DNA from: Sedimentisphaerales bacterium
GTDB lineage: Bacteria > Planctomycetota > Phycisphaerae > Sedimentisphaerales > Anaerobacaceae
NCBI GenBank assembly: GCA_016932095.1
Contig: JAFGDN010000019.1
Location: 1-64,000 of the forward strand
Reading direction: 5' to 3'
DNA length: 64,000 nt
The notes under the pieces are model-generated. The model saw only the letters and a list, made by a program, of their open reading frames with translations, had not been told where the DNA came from and searched no databases. Within the stretch, counting starts at the first letter, position 1; each line of letters opens with the position of its first letter. This document shows, piece by piece, positions 37,007 through 45,118 of this stretch. The translations under genes and the position numbers were made by a program.

Positions 37007-37489
37007 ATGGCAAAAGCAGAAGAAACAGTTGCAACAGAAGCGGCGATGGCGACAGTAACGGCGAAGCCCGAAACGCAGCCGGCGGTCAAAGGCCCCGATA
37101 AAGGCGGCTTTTACTGGGGAACGGGCAGAAGGAAAACGTCGGTGGCGAGGGTCCGGCTGAAACCCGGCGAAGGAAAGCTGCTCATAAACAACAGGAAGCT
37201 CGAAGAGTATTTCAGGGTCGAGGATGACCGCAAGGCAGTAACGGCCCCGCTTGTCGCGACAAAAACAGAGAAGACGTTTGATGTCTTCATCAACGTCCGC
37301 GGCGGCGGAATTACCGGCCAGTCCGGTGCGACGATGCTGGGTATCGCCAGGGCCTTGAAAAACTACGACCCGACGCTTGCCCAGACGCTGAGGGACGGCG
37401 GCTACCTGACGCGCGACCCGAGAATGGTCGAGAGGAAAAAGCCCGGCCAGTCAGGCGCCAGAAAGAGATTCCAGTTCTCGAAACGTTAA
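37007..37489 (+). CDS. rpsI: 30S ribosomal protein S9
   Basis: 160 residues against about 130 in most bacteria. The core GTGRRKTSVARVRLKPGEGK, GGGITGQSGATMLGIARALK and the basic tail KKPGQSGARKRFQFSKR that reaches the P-site tRNA are intact. The extra 30 residues are an Ala/Thr/Glu-rich head (AKAEETVATEAAMATVTAKP). A terminator follows after 24 bp. Confidence 0.97.
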   Translation: MAKAEETVATEAAMATVTAKPETQPAVKGPDKGGFYWGTGRRKTSVARVRLKPGEGKLLINNRKLEEYFRVEDDRKAVTAPLVATKTEKTFDVFINVRGGGITGQSGATMLGIARALKNYDPTLAQTLRDGGYLTRDPRMVERKKPGQSGARKRFQFSKR

Positions 37490-37513
37490 GCGAATAAAAC
37501 GCTTGAAAACGAC

Positions 37514-37545
37514 AAGGCCACTGGAAAACTCCGGCGGCCTTTTTT
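37514..37545 (+). terminator. Rho-independent terminator of rplM-rpsI
   Basis: Stem AAGGCCACTGG / CCGGCGGCCTT (one mismatch, one G-T) with a 6-base loop, closing in a run of T (37540-37545). Confidence 0.75.
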
Positions 37546-37569
37546 AATTGTCCGGCAGGAAACGAAATT

Positions 37570-38469
37570 ATGTTTATTAAGAACGAAAAACTAAAAGGTG
37601 CGGCTTTTATGGTCTCGGCCTGCGCGATGTTCGGCGTGATGGCATCGTTAGTCAAGCTGGTATCGCATATCGACGCCTTTATGATTGGTTTATGGCGGTT
37701 CGTTATTGGGATGGCCTTAGTGGCGGCGGCGGCGTTTTCCGGAATTATACAACTGCGGTTCAATAATCGCCGGCTGTTACTTGTCCGGGGGCTGCTCGGC
37801 GGGGCGGGAATCGTGATGACGTACTTTGCGATTATAAAACTGGGGATGAGCAAAGGTATGGTCCTCGTCTCGACCTATCCGATATTTGCATGTATTTTCA
37901 GCGTAATACTGCTTAAAGAAAAACCGAGTGTGGTTTCGTCGATAGCGATAGCTGCGGCGTTTGCCGGCATCTTTCTCGTGGCCGGTGGTAATAATGGTGC
38001 GGCGGGGATTTTCGAGAACTTCGGATTTTATGAAATTCTGGCGGTCTGCGTCGGCCTGATTGGAGGCATTGTCATAGTTGCCATACGAAAGCTTCATCAG
38101 ACCGACAATTCGTACAGCATTTATTTTTCGCAGTGCGCGGTAGGGTTTTTGATAGCGATTGTGCCAGCGAGCAGAGGATTCAGCCGGGTCGGTTTGACGG
38201 ACGGCTTGATACTTGTGCTCATAGGGATTACGGCAACAATCGGGCAGCTTATGATGACCCAGAGCTATAAATATCTGCCCGTCCGAATCGGCGCTACGCT
38301 GGCGATGCTTGAGCCGGTGTTTTGCTACATTGGAGGCGTGGCTTTGTTCGGCGAGTTTGTTTCGGCCAAATCCGTTATCGGGACATTGTTGATTATCGGT
38401 TCCTGTGTGGCAGTGGTTTTGCACGGGTATCGCTCGCAACAGTCGGGTTTGCAAAGCGTCGGCGGGTAA
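37570..38469 (+). CDS. EamA (drug/metabolite transporter) family permease
   Basis: 299 residues, ten predicted membrane segments in two EamA halves. Half one starts AAFMVSACAMFGVMASLVKL and ends in ILLKEKPSVVSSIAIAAAFA; half two ends ATLAMLEPVFCYIGGVALFG, the typical glycine and proline pattern with E in the ninth segment. AGGAAA lies 7-8 nt before ATG. Family members export amino acids or metabolites, and argC 54 bp downstream makes an amino-acid role conceivable, not shown. Confidence 0.9.
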   Translation: MFIKNEKLKGAAFMVSACAMFGVMASLVKLVSHIDAFMIGLWRFVIGMALVAAAAFSGIIQLRFNNRRLLLVRGLLGGAGIVMTYFAIIKLGMSKGMVLVSTYPIFACIFSVILLKEKPSVVSSIAIAAAFAGIFLVAGGNNGAAGIFENFGFYEILAVCVGLIGGIVIVAIRKLHQTDNSYSIYFSQCAVGFLIAIVPASRGFSRVGLTDGLILVLIGITATIGQLMMTQSYKYLPVRIGATLAMLEPVFCYIGGVALFGEFVSAKSVIGTLLIIGSCVAVVLHGYRSQQSGLQSVGG

Positions 38470-38522
38470 ATTACAATATCCGGCCGACTAAATCTTATGT
38501 CTTCTTTTCGTAAGGAGCAGTT

Positions 38523-39530
38523 ATGATACGAGTAGCGATTATCGGGGCAAGCGGTTATACCGGGGCTGAGTCGATTGAGATACTTTTGCGGCACGGCGAG
38601 GCGAAACTGACGTATTTGAGCGCGCTGCCGGAAGAGTGCGGGAAGGTCGGCGATATGTTCGGTCGGTTCAAAGGCCGGTGCGAAATGGACGTTGTCCCGC
38701 TGGATTTGAACAAGCTGGCGGATTTGGCCGACGTCGCGTTGTGCTGTCTGCCGCATAAAGTGTCGATGGGGTTTGTGCCGAAGATGCTCGACGCGGGCGT
38801 AAAGGTGGTCGATTTCAGCGCGGACTATCGGCTGAAAGACGTTGCCGTTTATGAGAAGTTTTACGGCGTCAAGCATACTGATACGGCCAATCTGGCGAAG
38901 GCCGCTTTCGGCCTGCCGGAGCTTTTCCGCGAAAAAATAAAAGGCGCCAATCTTGTCGCTAATCCTGGCTGCTTCCCCACAGGAGCGATTCTGGCGCTCG
39001 CGCCGTTGTTGAAAGAAGGGCTTATTGAACCGGATGTTATCGTCAACGCTGTTACGGGCGCATCCGGTGCGGGCAAAAATCCCTCGGCCAAATTCCATTT
39101 CCCGAATATGAATGAAAACTTGTTCGGCTACGGCATCGGCACGCATCGTCATATGCCTGAAATGGAGCAAATCGCGACTGACGTAGCGGGTAAGCCGGTT
39201 ACGGTTTTATTTCAGCCGCACGCCGGGCCTTTCGACTGCGGGATTCTTTCGACGGTTTATTGTAAGCCGAAAAGCAAGCTCCTCAACGAGCAGTTGGCAA
39301 AACTGTATATGGATTTTTACGGCAAGGAGCCGTTTGTGCAGGTCTGTGCAGGCAGCCCCAGTGTGAAGGATGTTGCAGGGACGAATTACTGCCACGTTTT
39401 CGCCGCCATTGTCAAAGGGGCGGTCGTATGCTTCTCGGCCATTGATAACCTGATTAAAGGCGCCTCAGGCCAGGCCGTTCAGAATATGAACATCATCTTC
39501 GGCCTCGATGAAACAATGGGCCTGAAATAA
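38523..39530 (+). CDS. argC: N-acetyl-gamma-glutamyl-phosphate reductase
   Basis: 335 residues, AAGGAG ribosome site 7 nt before ATG. Third step of arginine synthesis, NADPH-dependent. GASGYTGAESIEILLRH is the nucleotide-binding loop; NPGCFPTGAILALAPLL holds the catalytic Cys near residue 149; HRHMPEMEQI contains the catalytic His. The gene is followed, 8 bp on, by the nitrilase-family gene, then by a nucleotidyltransferase pair, then argJ, so the arg genes are interspersed with unrelated ones. Confidence 0.96.
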   Translation: MIRVAIIGASGYTGAESIEILLRHGEAKLTYLSALPEECGKVGDMFGRFKGRCEMDVVPLDLNKLADLADVALCCLPHKVSMGFVPKMLDAGVKVVDFSADYRLKDVAVYEKFYGVKHTDTANLAKAAFGLPELFREKIKGANLVANPGCFPTGAILALAPLLKEGLIEPDVIVNAVTGASGAGKNPSAKFHFPNMNENLFGYGIGTHRHMPEMEQIATDVAGKPVTVLFQPHAGPFDCGILSTVYCKPKSKLLNEQLAKLYMDFYGKEPFVQVCAGSPSVKDVAGTNYCHVFAAIVKGAVVCFSAIDNLIKGASGQAVQNMNIIFGLDETMGLK

Positions 39531-39538
39531 GGTGAGGG

Positions 39539-40345
39539 ATGGCGGAAGGCATTTTGAAAATAGCAACGTGCCAGTTTGCGGTCAGCGCCTCGATAATGCG
39601 AAACGCCAGGCAGATATGCGAATTTATGCGCCAGGCAGCCGACCTCGGCGCTGATATTGTGCATTTTCCTGAGTGCGCGCTAACCGGCTATATCGGCTTT
39701 GATTTTCCGAATTTCGACGGATTCGACTGGGGACTGCTTAAAGACGAGACGTCGAAAATCGCAGATTTAGCAGGGGAATTGAAACTGTGGGTTGCACTGG
39801 GCAGCGTCCATAAGCCGGGCGGTTCAGGCAGGATTAGAAATTGCCTGTATTTGGTTGGCCCGGAAGGCAAAATCGTTGACAGGTATGACAAACGTTTTTG
39901 CACAGCAGCAGAATTGCGGCGGTTTAAGCCCGGCAATCGCTTTGTCTTTTTCAAAATCAACGGCGTCAAATGCTCGCTTTTGATTTGTTTCGATTTGCGC
40001 TTCCCGGAACTGTATCGGGCGTTGTATAAGCAGGGGGTCAATTGCGTCCTGCAGTCGTTTTATAACGCCCGCCAGAACGGCCGCAGCGTTCATACTCACA
40101 TAATGCGGCAGACGATGCAATGCCACGCCGCGACCAACCACTTCTGGGTCAGTATGTCAAACGCGTCGGGGTATTACTCGCCGTATCCATCCTGCTTCAT
40201 TCAGCCCGATGGCGCGATTGTCCGCCAGTTAAGACAGAACAAACCCGGCATTATGGTCAACACGGTCGATTTGAACAGGGAATTTTACGACCCTATGGCC
40301 GGCTTCCGTGAAATCGCCATTTCCGGAAAACTTACTAATGGATGA
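39539..40345 (+). CDS. Carbon-nitrogen hydrolase (nitrilase superfamily)
   Basis: 268 residues. The catalytic Glu-Lys-Cys set is present: E in FPECALTGY, K in VDRYDKRFCTAAE and C in SLLICFDLRFPE. The rest follows the alpha-beta-beta-alpha sandwich of the family. Substrates of this family include nitriles, amides, N-carbamoyl compounds and omega-amides, and the sequence alone does not decide among them. It starts 8 bp after argC and is probably co-transcribed. Confidence 0.9.
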   Translation: MAEGILKIATCQFAVSASIMRNARQICEFMRQAADLGADIVHFPECALTGYIGFDFPNFDGFDWGLLKDETSKIADLAGELKLWVALGSVHKPGGSGRIRNCLYLVGPEGKIVDRYDKRFCTAAELRRFKPGNRFVFFKINGVKCSLLICFDLRFPELYRALYKQGVNCVLQSFYNARQNGRSVHTHIMRQTMQCHAATNHFWVSMSNASGYYSPYPSCFIQPDGAIVRQLRQNKPGIMVNTVDLNREFYDPMAGFREIAISGKLTNG

Positions 40346-40381
40346 TGGCCCTTTATCGGTTATAATTGTCATTGAGACGAT

Positions 40382-40582
40382 ATGATAAAAGACAGGCAAA
40401 AACTGGAAGAGTTCGAACGCAGAATGCTTGCGACCGAAAACCTCACTCACGAGCAGGCGATGGCAATTTTTGATTCGTTGTTCGAAGAAGCAGTGTCGCT
40501 GGGCGTTATCAATGACGAAAACATTCTCGAAGGTATAGAAACCGACATTCGCGTAGCAAGGATTCTTAATCAGTTAAAGTAA
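40382..40582 (+). CDS. Small acidic protein upstream of a nucleotidyltransferase
   Basis: 66 residues, MIKDRQKLEEFERRMLATEN and following, helical and acidic, ending in TDIRVARILNQLK. Its TAA overlaps the ATG of the next gene by one base (TAATG). This repeats the layout at 8056-8271, although the two small proteins show no clear similarity. Possible antitoxin or adaptor; no named family. Confidence 0.7.
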   Translation: MIKDRQKLEEFERRMLATENLTHEQAMAIFDSLFEEAVSLGVINDENILEGIETDIRVARILNQLK

Positions 40583-41148
40583 TGGTCGAGCAAATTCTAA
40601 AACGAATTGCGAAGGTTCTTGACGACTGCAATGTTCCTTATATGGTCATCGGCGGTCAGGCCGCGCTTATATACGGGCTGGTCAGGAACACCCGCGATAT
40701 TGATATTACGCTGGGTGTTGGAACTGAGAAAACAGCCGATATGCTGAGTATATGTGAGAAACTAGGATTGAAGGTTTTATCTGAAAGCCCCCTTAAGTTC
40801 GCACAAGATACACTGGTGCTGCCCGTAGAAGACCCGAGGGCGAGGATACGTATCGATTTTATGTTTTCATTCTCGCCATACGAGAAAACGGCCCTTAAAC
40901 GTGCGGAGCCGGCTAAGACAGGTGATTATCCTGTAAGATTCGCGTCACGGGAAGACCTTATCATTCATAAAATAGTCGCTGGCAGAGCAGTGGATATGGA
41001 GGATGTTAAGGGTATTCTAATAAAATGCGGGAAGTCGTTTGATGTTAAATATATTCGTCATTGGCTCGACGAATTCGCAAAAATGCCTGAATGTGAAAAT
41101 TTGACAGGGCGTTTTGAGGAACTATTAAAAAACGTCGGGCATAAATGA
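40582..41148 (+). CDS. Nucleotidyltransferase-fold protein (DUF6036/AbiEii-like)
   Basis: 188 residues. VPYMVIGGQAALIYG and TRDIDITLGVG give the G-G and D-x-D elements, and FASREDLIIHKIVAGRAVDM-like sequence in the second half is typical of the AbiEii/DUF6036 group, which transfers nucleotides or acts in toxin-antitoxin modules. It resembles the protein at 7571-8059 in order of motifs. It lies between two arginine-pathway genes, 16 bp before argJ. Confidence 0.82.
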   Translation: MVEQILKRIAKVLDDCNVPYMVIGGQAALIYGLVRNTRDIDITLGVGTEKTADMLSICEKLGLKVLSESPLKFAQDTLVLPVEDPRARIRIDFMFSFSPYEKTALKRAEPAKTGDYPVRFASREDLIIHKIVAGRAVDMEDVKGILIKCGKSFDVKYIRHWLDEFAKMPECENLTGRFEELLKNVGHK

Positions 41149-41164
41149 GGAGAATCGATTATAT

Positions 41165-42370
41165 ATGGCAACAAACGAAACGATAACCGCTCCTCGCGGC
41201 TTTCTTGCGGTGGGGGTGAAGTGCGGATTAAAAAAATCGGGTAATCACGACTTGGGATTGGTTGTCTGCCCGTCGGGGGCGACTGCATCGGCGGTATTCA
41301 CGACGAATAAAATCATCTCAGCGGCGGTGCAGATTAGCAAAACACACGTCAAAAGCCGGACGATTTATGCGGTCGTCGTCAATTCCGGAAACGCAAACGC
41401 CTGCACGGGCCAAAAGGGAATCGCTCACGCGATACAAATGTGCGCCGAAACCGCACGCCATATCGTCGTTGACCCGCACGAGGTCCTCGTCGCCTCAACG
41501 GGTATCATCGGTGAGCAGATGCCGATAAAGAACGTTATTGCGGGTATCGCGGATGCGGCGGGCCAGCTTTCTGATTCCGAGTCGGCGGGGATGAATTTCA
41601 CTAAGGCCATTATGACGACCGATACGAGGCCCAAAACGGCCTGCCGGCGAATTATGTTATCGGATAAACAGGTTACTATCGCCGGAACTACCAAAGGCGC
41701 GGGTATGATTGGGCCGGATATGGCGACGACCCTTTGCTTTATCACAACCGATGTTGCGATTACTAAACCGCTTTTAACAAAGGCGCTTCAAAACGCGATT
41801 GGCGAATCGCTCAATAAGCTCACCGTTGATGGGCTCCAGAGCACAAACGACACCGTGTTCATTCTCGCCTCCGGTCTTGCGGGCAATCGGCTGCTCGACA
41901 GTCAGTCGTCGGATTATAAAAAATTCACTGATACGCTTGTCGATTTGTGCCGGGATTTAGCCCGGCAGATGGCTTTGGACGCCGAAGGTGCGACAAGGAT
42001 GTTCAAAGTCATTGTCAAAGGCGCCGCGTCGCAGGCCGACGCCGCAAAGGCCGCAAGAGCGGTCGCCAATTATGATTTAGTCAAGTGTGCCGTAAATGGC
42101 GGCGACCCAAACTGGGGAAGAATTATCTGCGCAGTCGGCTCATCAGGAGTAAAGCTGAATTTACCGAAGATGTCCTGCAAGCTTGATGAATTAGCGGTAT
42201 TCAAGAATGGCGCACCGACTAATTTCGACCGGCACAAGGCCGGCAAAATCGTCTCGCAGACAAGCCATACGATAACGGTCGATTTAGGCGTCGGCAAATA
42301 CTGTGATTTCTGCTTCGGCTGCGACCTCAGCAAGAATTACGTCACCATCAACGCGGAATATCACACTTGA
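41165..42370 (+). CDS. argJ: Bifunctional glutamate N-acetyltransferase/ornithine acetyltransferase
   Basis: 401 residues. Transfers acetyl from acetylornithine to glutamate, so the arginine pathway is the cyclic type. The precursor is cleaved by itself before the nucleophilic Thr in KGAGMIGPDMAT, giving two chains. Other signatures: VVNSGNANACTGQKG and VDGLQSTNDTVFILASG, and CAVNGGDPNWGRIICAVGSS near the end. It is followed by a convergent hypothetical gene only four bases away. Confidence 0.97.
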   Translation: MATNETITAPRGFLAVGVKCGLKKSGNHDLGLVVCPSGATASAVFTTNKIISAAVQISKTHVKSRTIYAVVVNSGNANACTGQKGIAHAIQMCAETARHIVVDPHEVLVASTGIIGEQMPIKNVIAGIADAAGQLSDSESAGMNFTKAIMTTDTRPKTACRRIMLSDKQVTIAGTTKGAGMIGPDMATTLCFITTDVAITKPLLTKALQNAIGESLNKLTVDGLQSTNDTVFILASGLAGNRLLDSQSSDYKKFTDTLVDLCRDLARQMALDAEGATRMFKVIVKGAASQADAAKAARAVANYDLVKCAVNGGDPNWGRIICAVGSSGVKLNLPKMSCKLDELAVFKNGAPTNFDRHKAGKIVSQTSHTITVDLGVGKYCDFCFGCDLSKNYVTINAEYHT

Positions 42371-42373
42371 GAG

Positions 42374-42973
42374 TTAAATCCATTTTTTAGTGTATTTACA
42401 ATAATTATATTCGTCTATAGCTTTAAGCAGATTATCTGCATTATCTTGTTTTCGTAAAAGGGTGTATTGTTGTTTCGTTACTTGCATAAACTTAAGATAG
42501 TTGTCAGCATTTGTCCCGATTTTTTTTAATGATGTTTTATATTCTTTAGCTATGGCACGATCCCATAACGGAAATATGGATGGAGCAATCAAATGTAAGC
42601 TTTTAGCAGCCCCAACAGGTCCAAGGACAATTTCGAAATCTTTAAATATATCTTTTATTATGTATTCGTCATTGCCGTTCAGCCTATCTATTGTTGAATT
42701 TCTGTAATCTTTCAAAGGTCGAAGATGTTTATCGAGAAGTGATTCAATATCGCAATAATGACGAGCATCGAATTTTCTGAATTGATAGTATGCTTTGTTC
42801 CAGGTCTGCAACAATACCGCGATTGATTCGGCAGGCGAGAGGGGTATTTTCCCGTTTAGAGCAAGTTCAACAAGAACTGTAGCAGCACGGTAAAAAACAT
42901 CACGGGGTTCATGTTGTTTGAAAATTTTTCGTGCCTCGTTAATTTTTTCATTTGGTATTTCAAGCGGCGTCAT
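42374..42973 (-). CDS. Hypothetical protein, 199 residues
   Basis: I take ATG 42973 (MTPLEIPNEKINEARKIFKQ) as start; the open frame runs 43 codons further and overlaps the DUF2442 gene, with composition unlike protein. The protein is helical, charged and AT-rich in codon use against its GC-richer surroundings. SLHLIAPSIFPLWDRAIAK is the most conserved-looking stretch and resembles a family of uncharacterised proteins found near defence genes. No signal peptide or membrane segment. Function unknown. Confidence 0.65.
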   Translation of the reverse strand: MTPLEIPNEKINEARKIFKQHEPRDVFYRAATVLVELALNGKIPLSPAESIAVLLQTWNKAYYQFRKFDARHYCDIESLLDKHLRPLKDYRNSTIDRLNGNDEYIIKDIFKDFEIVLGPVGAAKSLHLIAPSIFPLWDRAIAKEYKTSLKKIGTNADNYLKFMQVTKQQYTLLRKQDNADNLLKAIDEYNYCKYTKKWI

Positions 42974-42998
42974 TTCGTAGATCAGTTTTGGAAAAACG

Positions 42999-43232
42999 TT
43001 ATTTTCCAATTTCGTAAAGGAATTCCGGGGCGAAGTCGGCGTTGTTCGGCCAGACAATTGTATCAATATCAGGATTAACCTTAACCTGGCGGAAAAAATC
43101 AATTTTCTTTAACGGCTCGAAAATCGGCCCGTCGAGATATGGCTGTAAATCGACAATCTTAATCGAGTCATCTTCAAATCGCAGTTTCAGCTTATAGTCG
43201 TTTAAATAATCTACATTTGTAACGTAATGCAT
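42999..43232 (-). CDS. DUF2442 protein
   Basis: 77 residues from ATG 43232 (MHYVTNVDYLNDYKLKLRFE), with TAGGTG upstream; the open frame extends further back into the DUF4160 gene. VDLQPYLDGPIFEPLKKIDF and the closing IVWPNNADFAPEFLYE are the DUF2442 signature. It is 7 bp after the DUF4160 gene, a pairing that is common and thought to be a toxin-antitoxin-like unit, though the activity is not established. Confidence 0.85.
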   Translation of the reverse strand: MHYVTNVDYLNDYKLKLRFEDDSIKIVDLQPYLDGPIFEPLKKIDFFRQVKVNPDIDTIVWPNNADFAPEFLYEIGK

Positions 43233-43239
43233 ACAACAC

Positions 43240-43500
43240 CTAAACCAAGGGTTCGATGCTTTTAAGTTCTTCCTTACGTTTAACGTGCTCCCAATTTTCC
43301 AAAAGTTCAGCCCTGTGCTCGAACGCCCATTCGAGAACAAGCGAAATTACCCTTTTTGGCATATTGCCCTCAATAATTCTAAGGTCTTCAATCGAAAAAC
43401 TCGCACGATACTCGCCGTATTTGGCATGAAAATGCGGCGGTTGATGCTCCTTGTAATACATTGCAATAACAATTCCAAAAAACCTGCATATTTCCGGCAT
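43240..43500 (-). CDS. DUF4160 protein
   Basis: 86 residues, MPEICRFFGIVIAMYYKEHQ then PHFHAKYGEYRASFSIED, the constant N-terminal motif of DUF4160. The second half is helical and charged. DUF4160 followed by DUF2442 is a widespread mobile pair. AAAGGA lies 7-8 nt before ATG. Confidence 0.88.
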   Translation of the reverse strand: MPEICRFFGIVIAMYYKEHQPPHFHAKYGEYRASFSIEDLRIIEGNMPKRVISLVLEWAFEHRAELLENWEHVKRKEELKSIEPLV

Positions 43501-43551
43501 AATAAAATCCTTTGTTTCGTAAATTTAATATACTATACGTTCCACTGTTTT

Positions 43552-44157
43552 TCAATATTTGAGATAACGCAATTTTATAAACGCCATCGCCAGGATTGCG
43601 CCGATGAGGTCGGCAATGAGGTCCAGCGCGGTGTTGACATAGTCGCCGACGCCGGATTCAGGAACAGTAGCAGCGACCAGCGCCTCGACGATTTCGTTGA
43701 ATGCCCCGACGCCCAGACCGGCCATCACAACCACCACCGATAACGCGATATAATGCTGAAGGTTTTCCCTCAGCAGGGGCCGAAGCACGTCATACATTAC
43801 CAGCGTGGCAGAGGCAAAGCCGAATATATGGACGAGCTGGTCGTATCGAAAAATAGGGTATTTTTGCGAGGCGGGAATAAGAATCATCTCATACAGCAGG
43901 ACGCCATTTATAAAGACCGAGCCGCCCGCCATATGCATAAACGACCAGATAGTAAGCCCAATCAGCGTGGCAAAGGAATAACCGACCTTGAAAAATGAAA
44001 CCCCTATAATTGTCAGGCAGGCAATTATAGCGCCCACGTAAATCATAAATTCATAATTTTTGCGCATTAAAAATACGGCGCCGAAGGCAATCAGCATAAC
44101 GATGTTTATGGCAAGTAAAACAATATGTCCGGCTGTTATTTTATTGTTCATGTTCAT
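43552..44157 (-). CDS. DUF2238-family integral membrane protein
   Basis: 201 residues with about six membrane segments. YDQLVHIFGFASATLVMYDV and FNEIVEALVAATVPESGVGD with the closing DLIADLIGAILA are DUF2238 motifs (YjdF-like), and the glutamate and aspartates lie at membrane edges. Function unknown. ATG 44157 lies inside the last codons of the rhomboid gene (overlap 17 bp), so the two are translated together. ATG 44151 is an equal start candidate. Confidence 0.83.
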   Translation of the reverse strand: MNMNNKITAGHIVLLAINIVMLIAFGAVFLMRKNYEFMIYVGAIIACLTIIGVSFFKVGYSFATLIGLTIWSFMHMAGGSVFINGVLLYEMILIPASQKYPIFRYDQLVHIFGFASATLVMYDVLRPLLRENLQHYIALSVVVVMAGLGVGAFNEIVEALVAATVPESGVGDYVNTALDLIADLIGAILAMAFIKLRYLKY

Positions 44158-44848
44158 CCGAGTCGTTGTATGTCCATCGCCTGTTTGAGCGTCGGCCGTT
44201 TTTGTTCATATATAAAAAGGCCATAAGCGATACTGCCAGCAGCATCACAGCCCCGTAAAGCAGCGGATTTTCAGATACGATTGAGGGATGCAGGGCCGTT
44301 GCGGTAAGCAGGCCGATGATTGCGCCGCCTAAATGGGCGTCGTGGCCGATATTGCCTAACTGTGTCTGCATACCGTAATATGAGAAAAGAATAAAGCCGA
44401 TTGCGTAAATGTAAGCGGGAATGGGTATAGGTATTAAAAAGAGTTCCACTGACGTGCCCGGCAGCAGGAAAATACAGGCAAATATTACCCCGCATACGCC
44501 TCCCGATGCCCCCAGCGCCCGGTAGGGCTCTTTTCGATGAAGCAGCAGTGCCAGAACGCTTCCGCCGACAATCCCTGCTAGGTAAATTGCGAGAAACATC
44601 AGCCGGCCGTACAGCAGTTCAATTGCGCTGCCGAAGGAATACAAACTGAACATATTAAAAATAAGGTGTGTCCAGTCGGCGTGAAGGAAGCCGCCGGACA
44701 GCAGGCGGTAATATTCCCGGTTGTCTAAAATAGCGCGGTTGTAGAAAATATATTGATTGAGGAACGAAGAATTAACAAAACCCTGGTATGAAGTATAAGC
44801 AGTCAGTGCGATAATGATGATATTGGTTATTGCCAGCGGCCCATTCAT
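44141..44848 (-). CDS. Rhomboid-family intramembrane serine protease
   Basis: 235 residues, six membrane segments. The catalytic Ser is in LGASGGVCGVIF and the His in NIGHDAHLGGAIIGLL; the oxyanion-side His and Asn are in WTHLIFNMFSLYSFG. It cuts single-pass membrane proteins within the bilayer. A basic, soluble tail follows (NKNGRRSNRRWTYNDSDEHE). No substrate is suggested by the neighbours. Confidence 0.93.
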   Translation of the reverse strand: MNGPLAITNIIIIALTAYTSYQGFVNSSFLNQYIFYNRAILDNREYYRLLSGGFLHADWTHLIFNMFSLYSFGSAIELLYGRLMFLAIYLAGIVGGSVLALLLHRKEPYRALGASGGVCGVIFACIFLLPGTSVELFLIPIPIPAYIYAIGFILFSYYGMQTQLGNIGHDAHLGGAIIGLLTATALHPSIVSENPLLYGAVMLLAVSLMAFLYMNKNGRRSNRRWTYNDSDEHEQ

Positions 44849-45015
44849 TTCTCTGCTCTCGTGAAATTAAATTTACGGCTCATTTACCGGATTGTAAATG
44901 AGTATAGAGACAGGGTCAATGGCCGAATAATCTGTTATGGCGCTTAAAAAATGGCCTTTTTGGAATTCGTGAGCGGCGACTTGAGATTTAGGGCGTTCAT
45001 TATTCGGAAAAAAAC

Positions 45016-45043
45016 TTGAAATGGCCGCTGAATTGATTAAACT
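45016..45043 (+). promoter_or_regulatory. Candidate promoter of the membrane pyrophosphatase gene
   Basis: TTGAAA (45016-45021), 16-bp spacer, TAAACT (45038-45043), 75 bp before the start. The remainder of 44849-45118 holds a REP-like hairpin and nothing else I can name. Confidence 0.45.
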
Positions 45044-45068
45044 GTTATGTTTTTACGTTCCCAACTAA

Positions 45069-45083
45069 TCCGCCTCAGGTGGA
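45069..45083. repeat. REP-like hairpin
   Basis: TCCGCC-TCA-GGTGGA, one G-T pair, in the leader of the pyrophosphatase gene. Confidence 0.65.
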
Positions 45084-45118
45084 TGAATATTATGGTTTGA
45101 TGAAAAGGAGTGTAAAAA

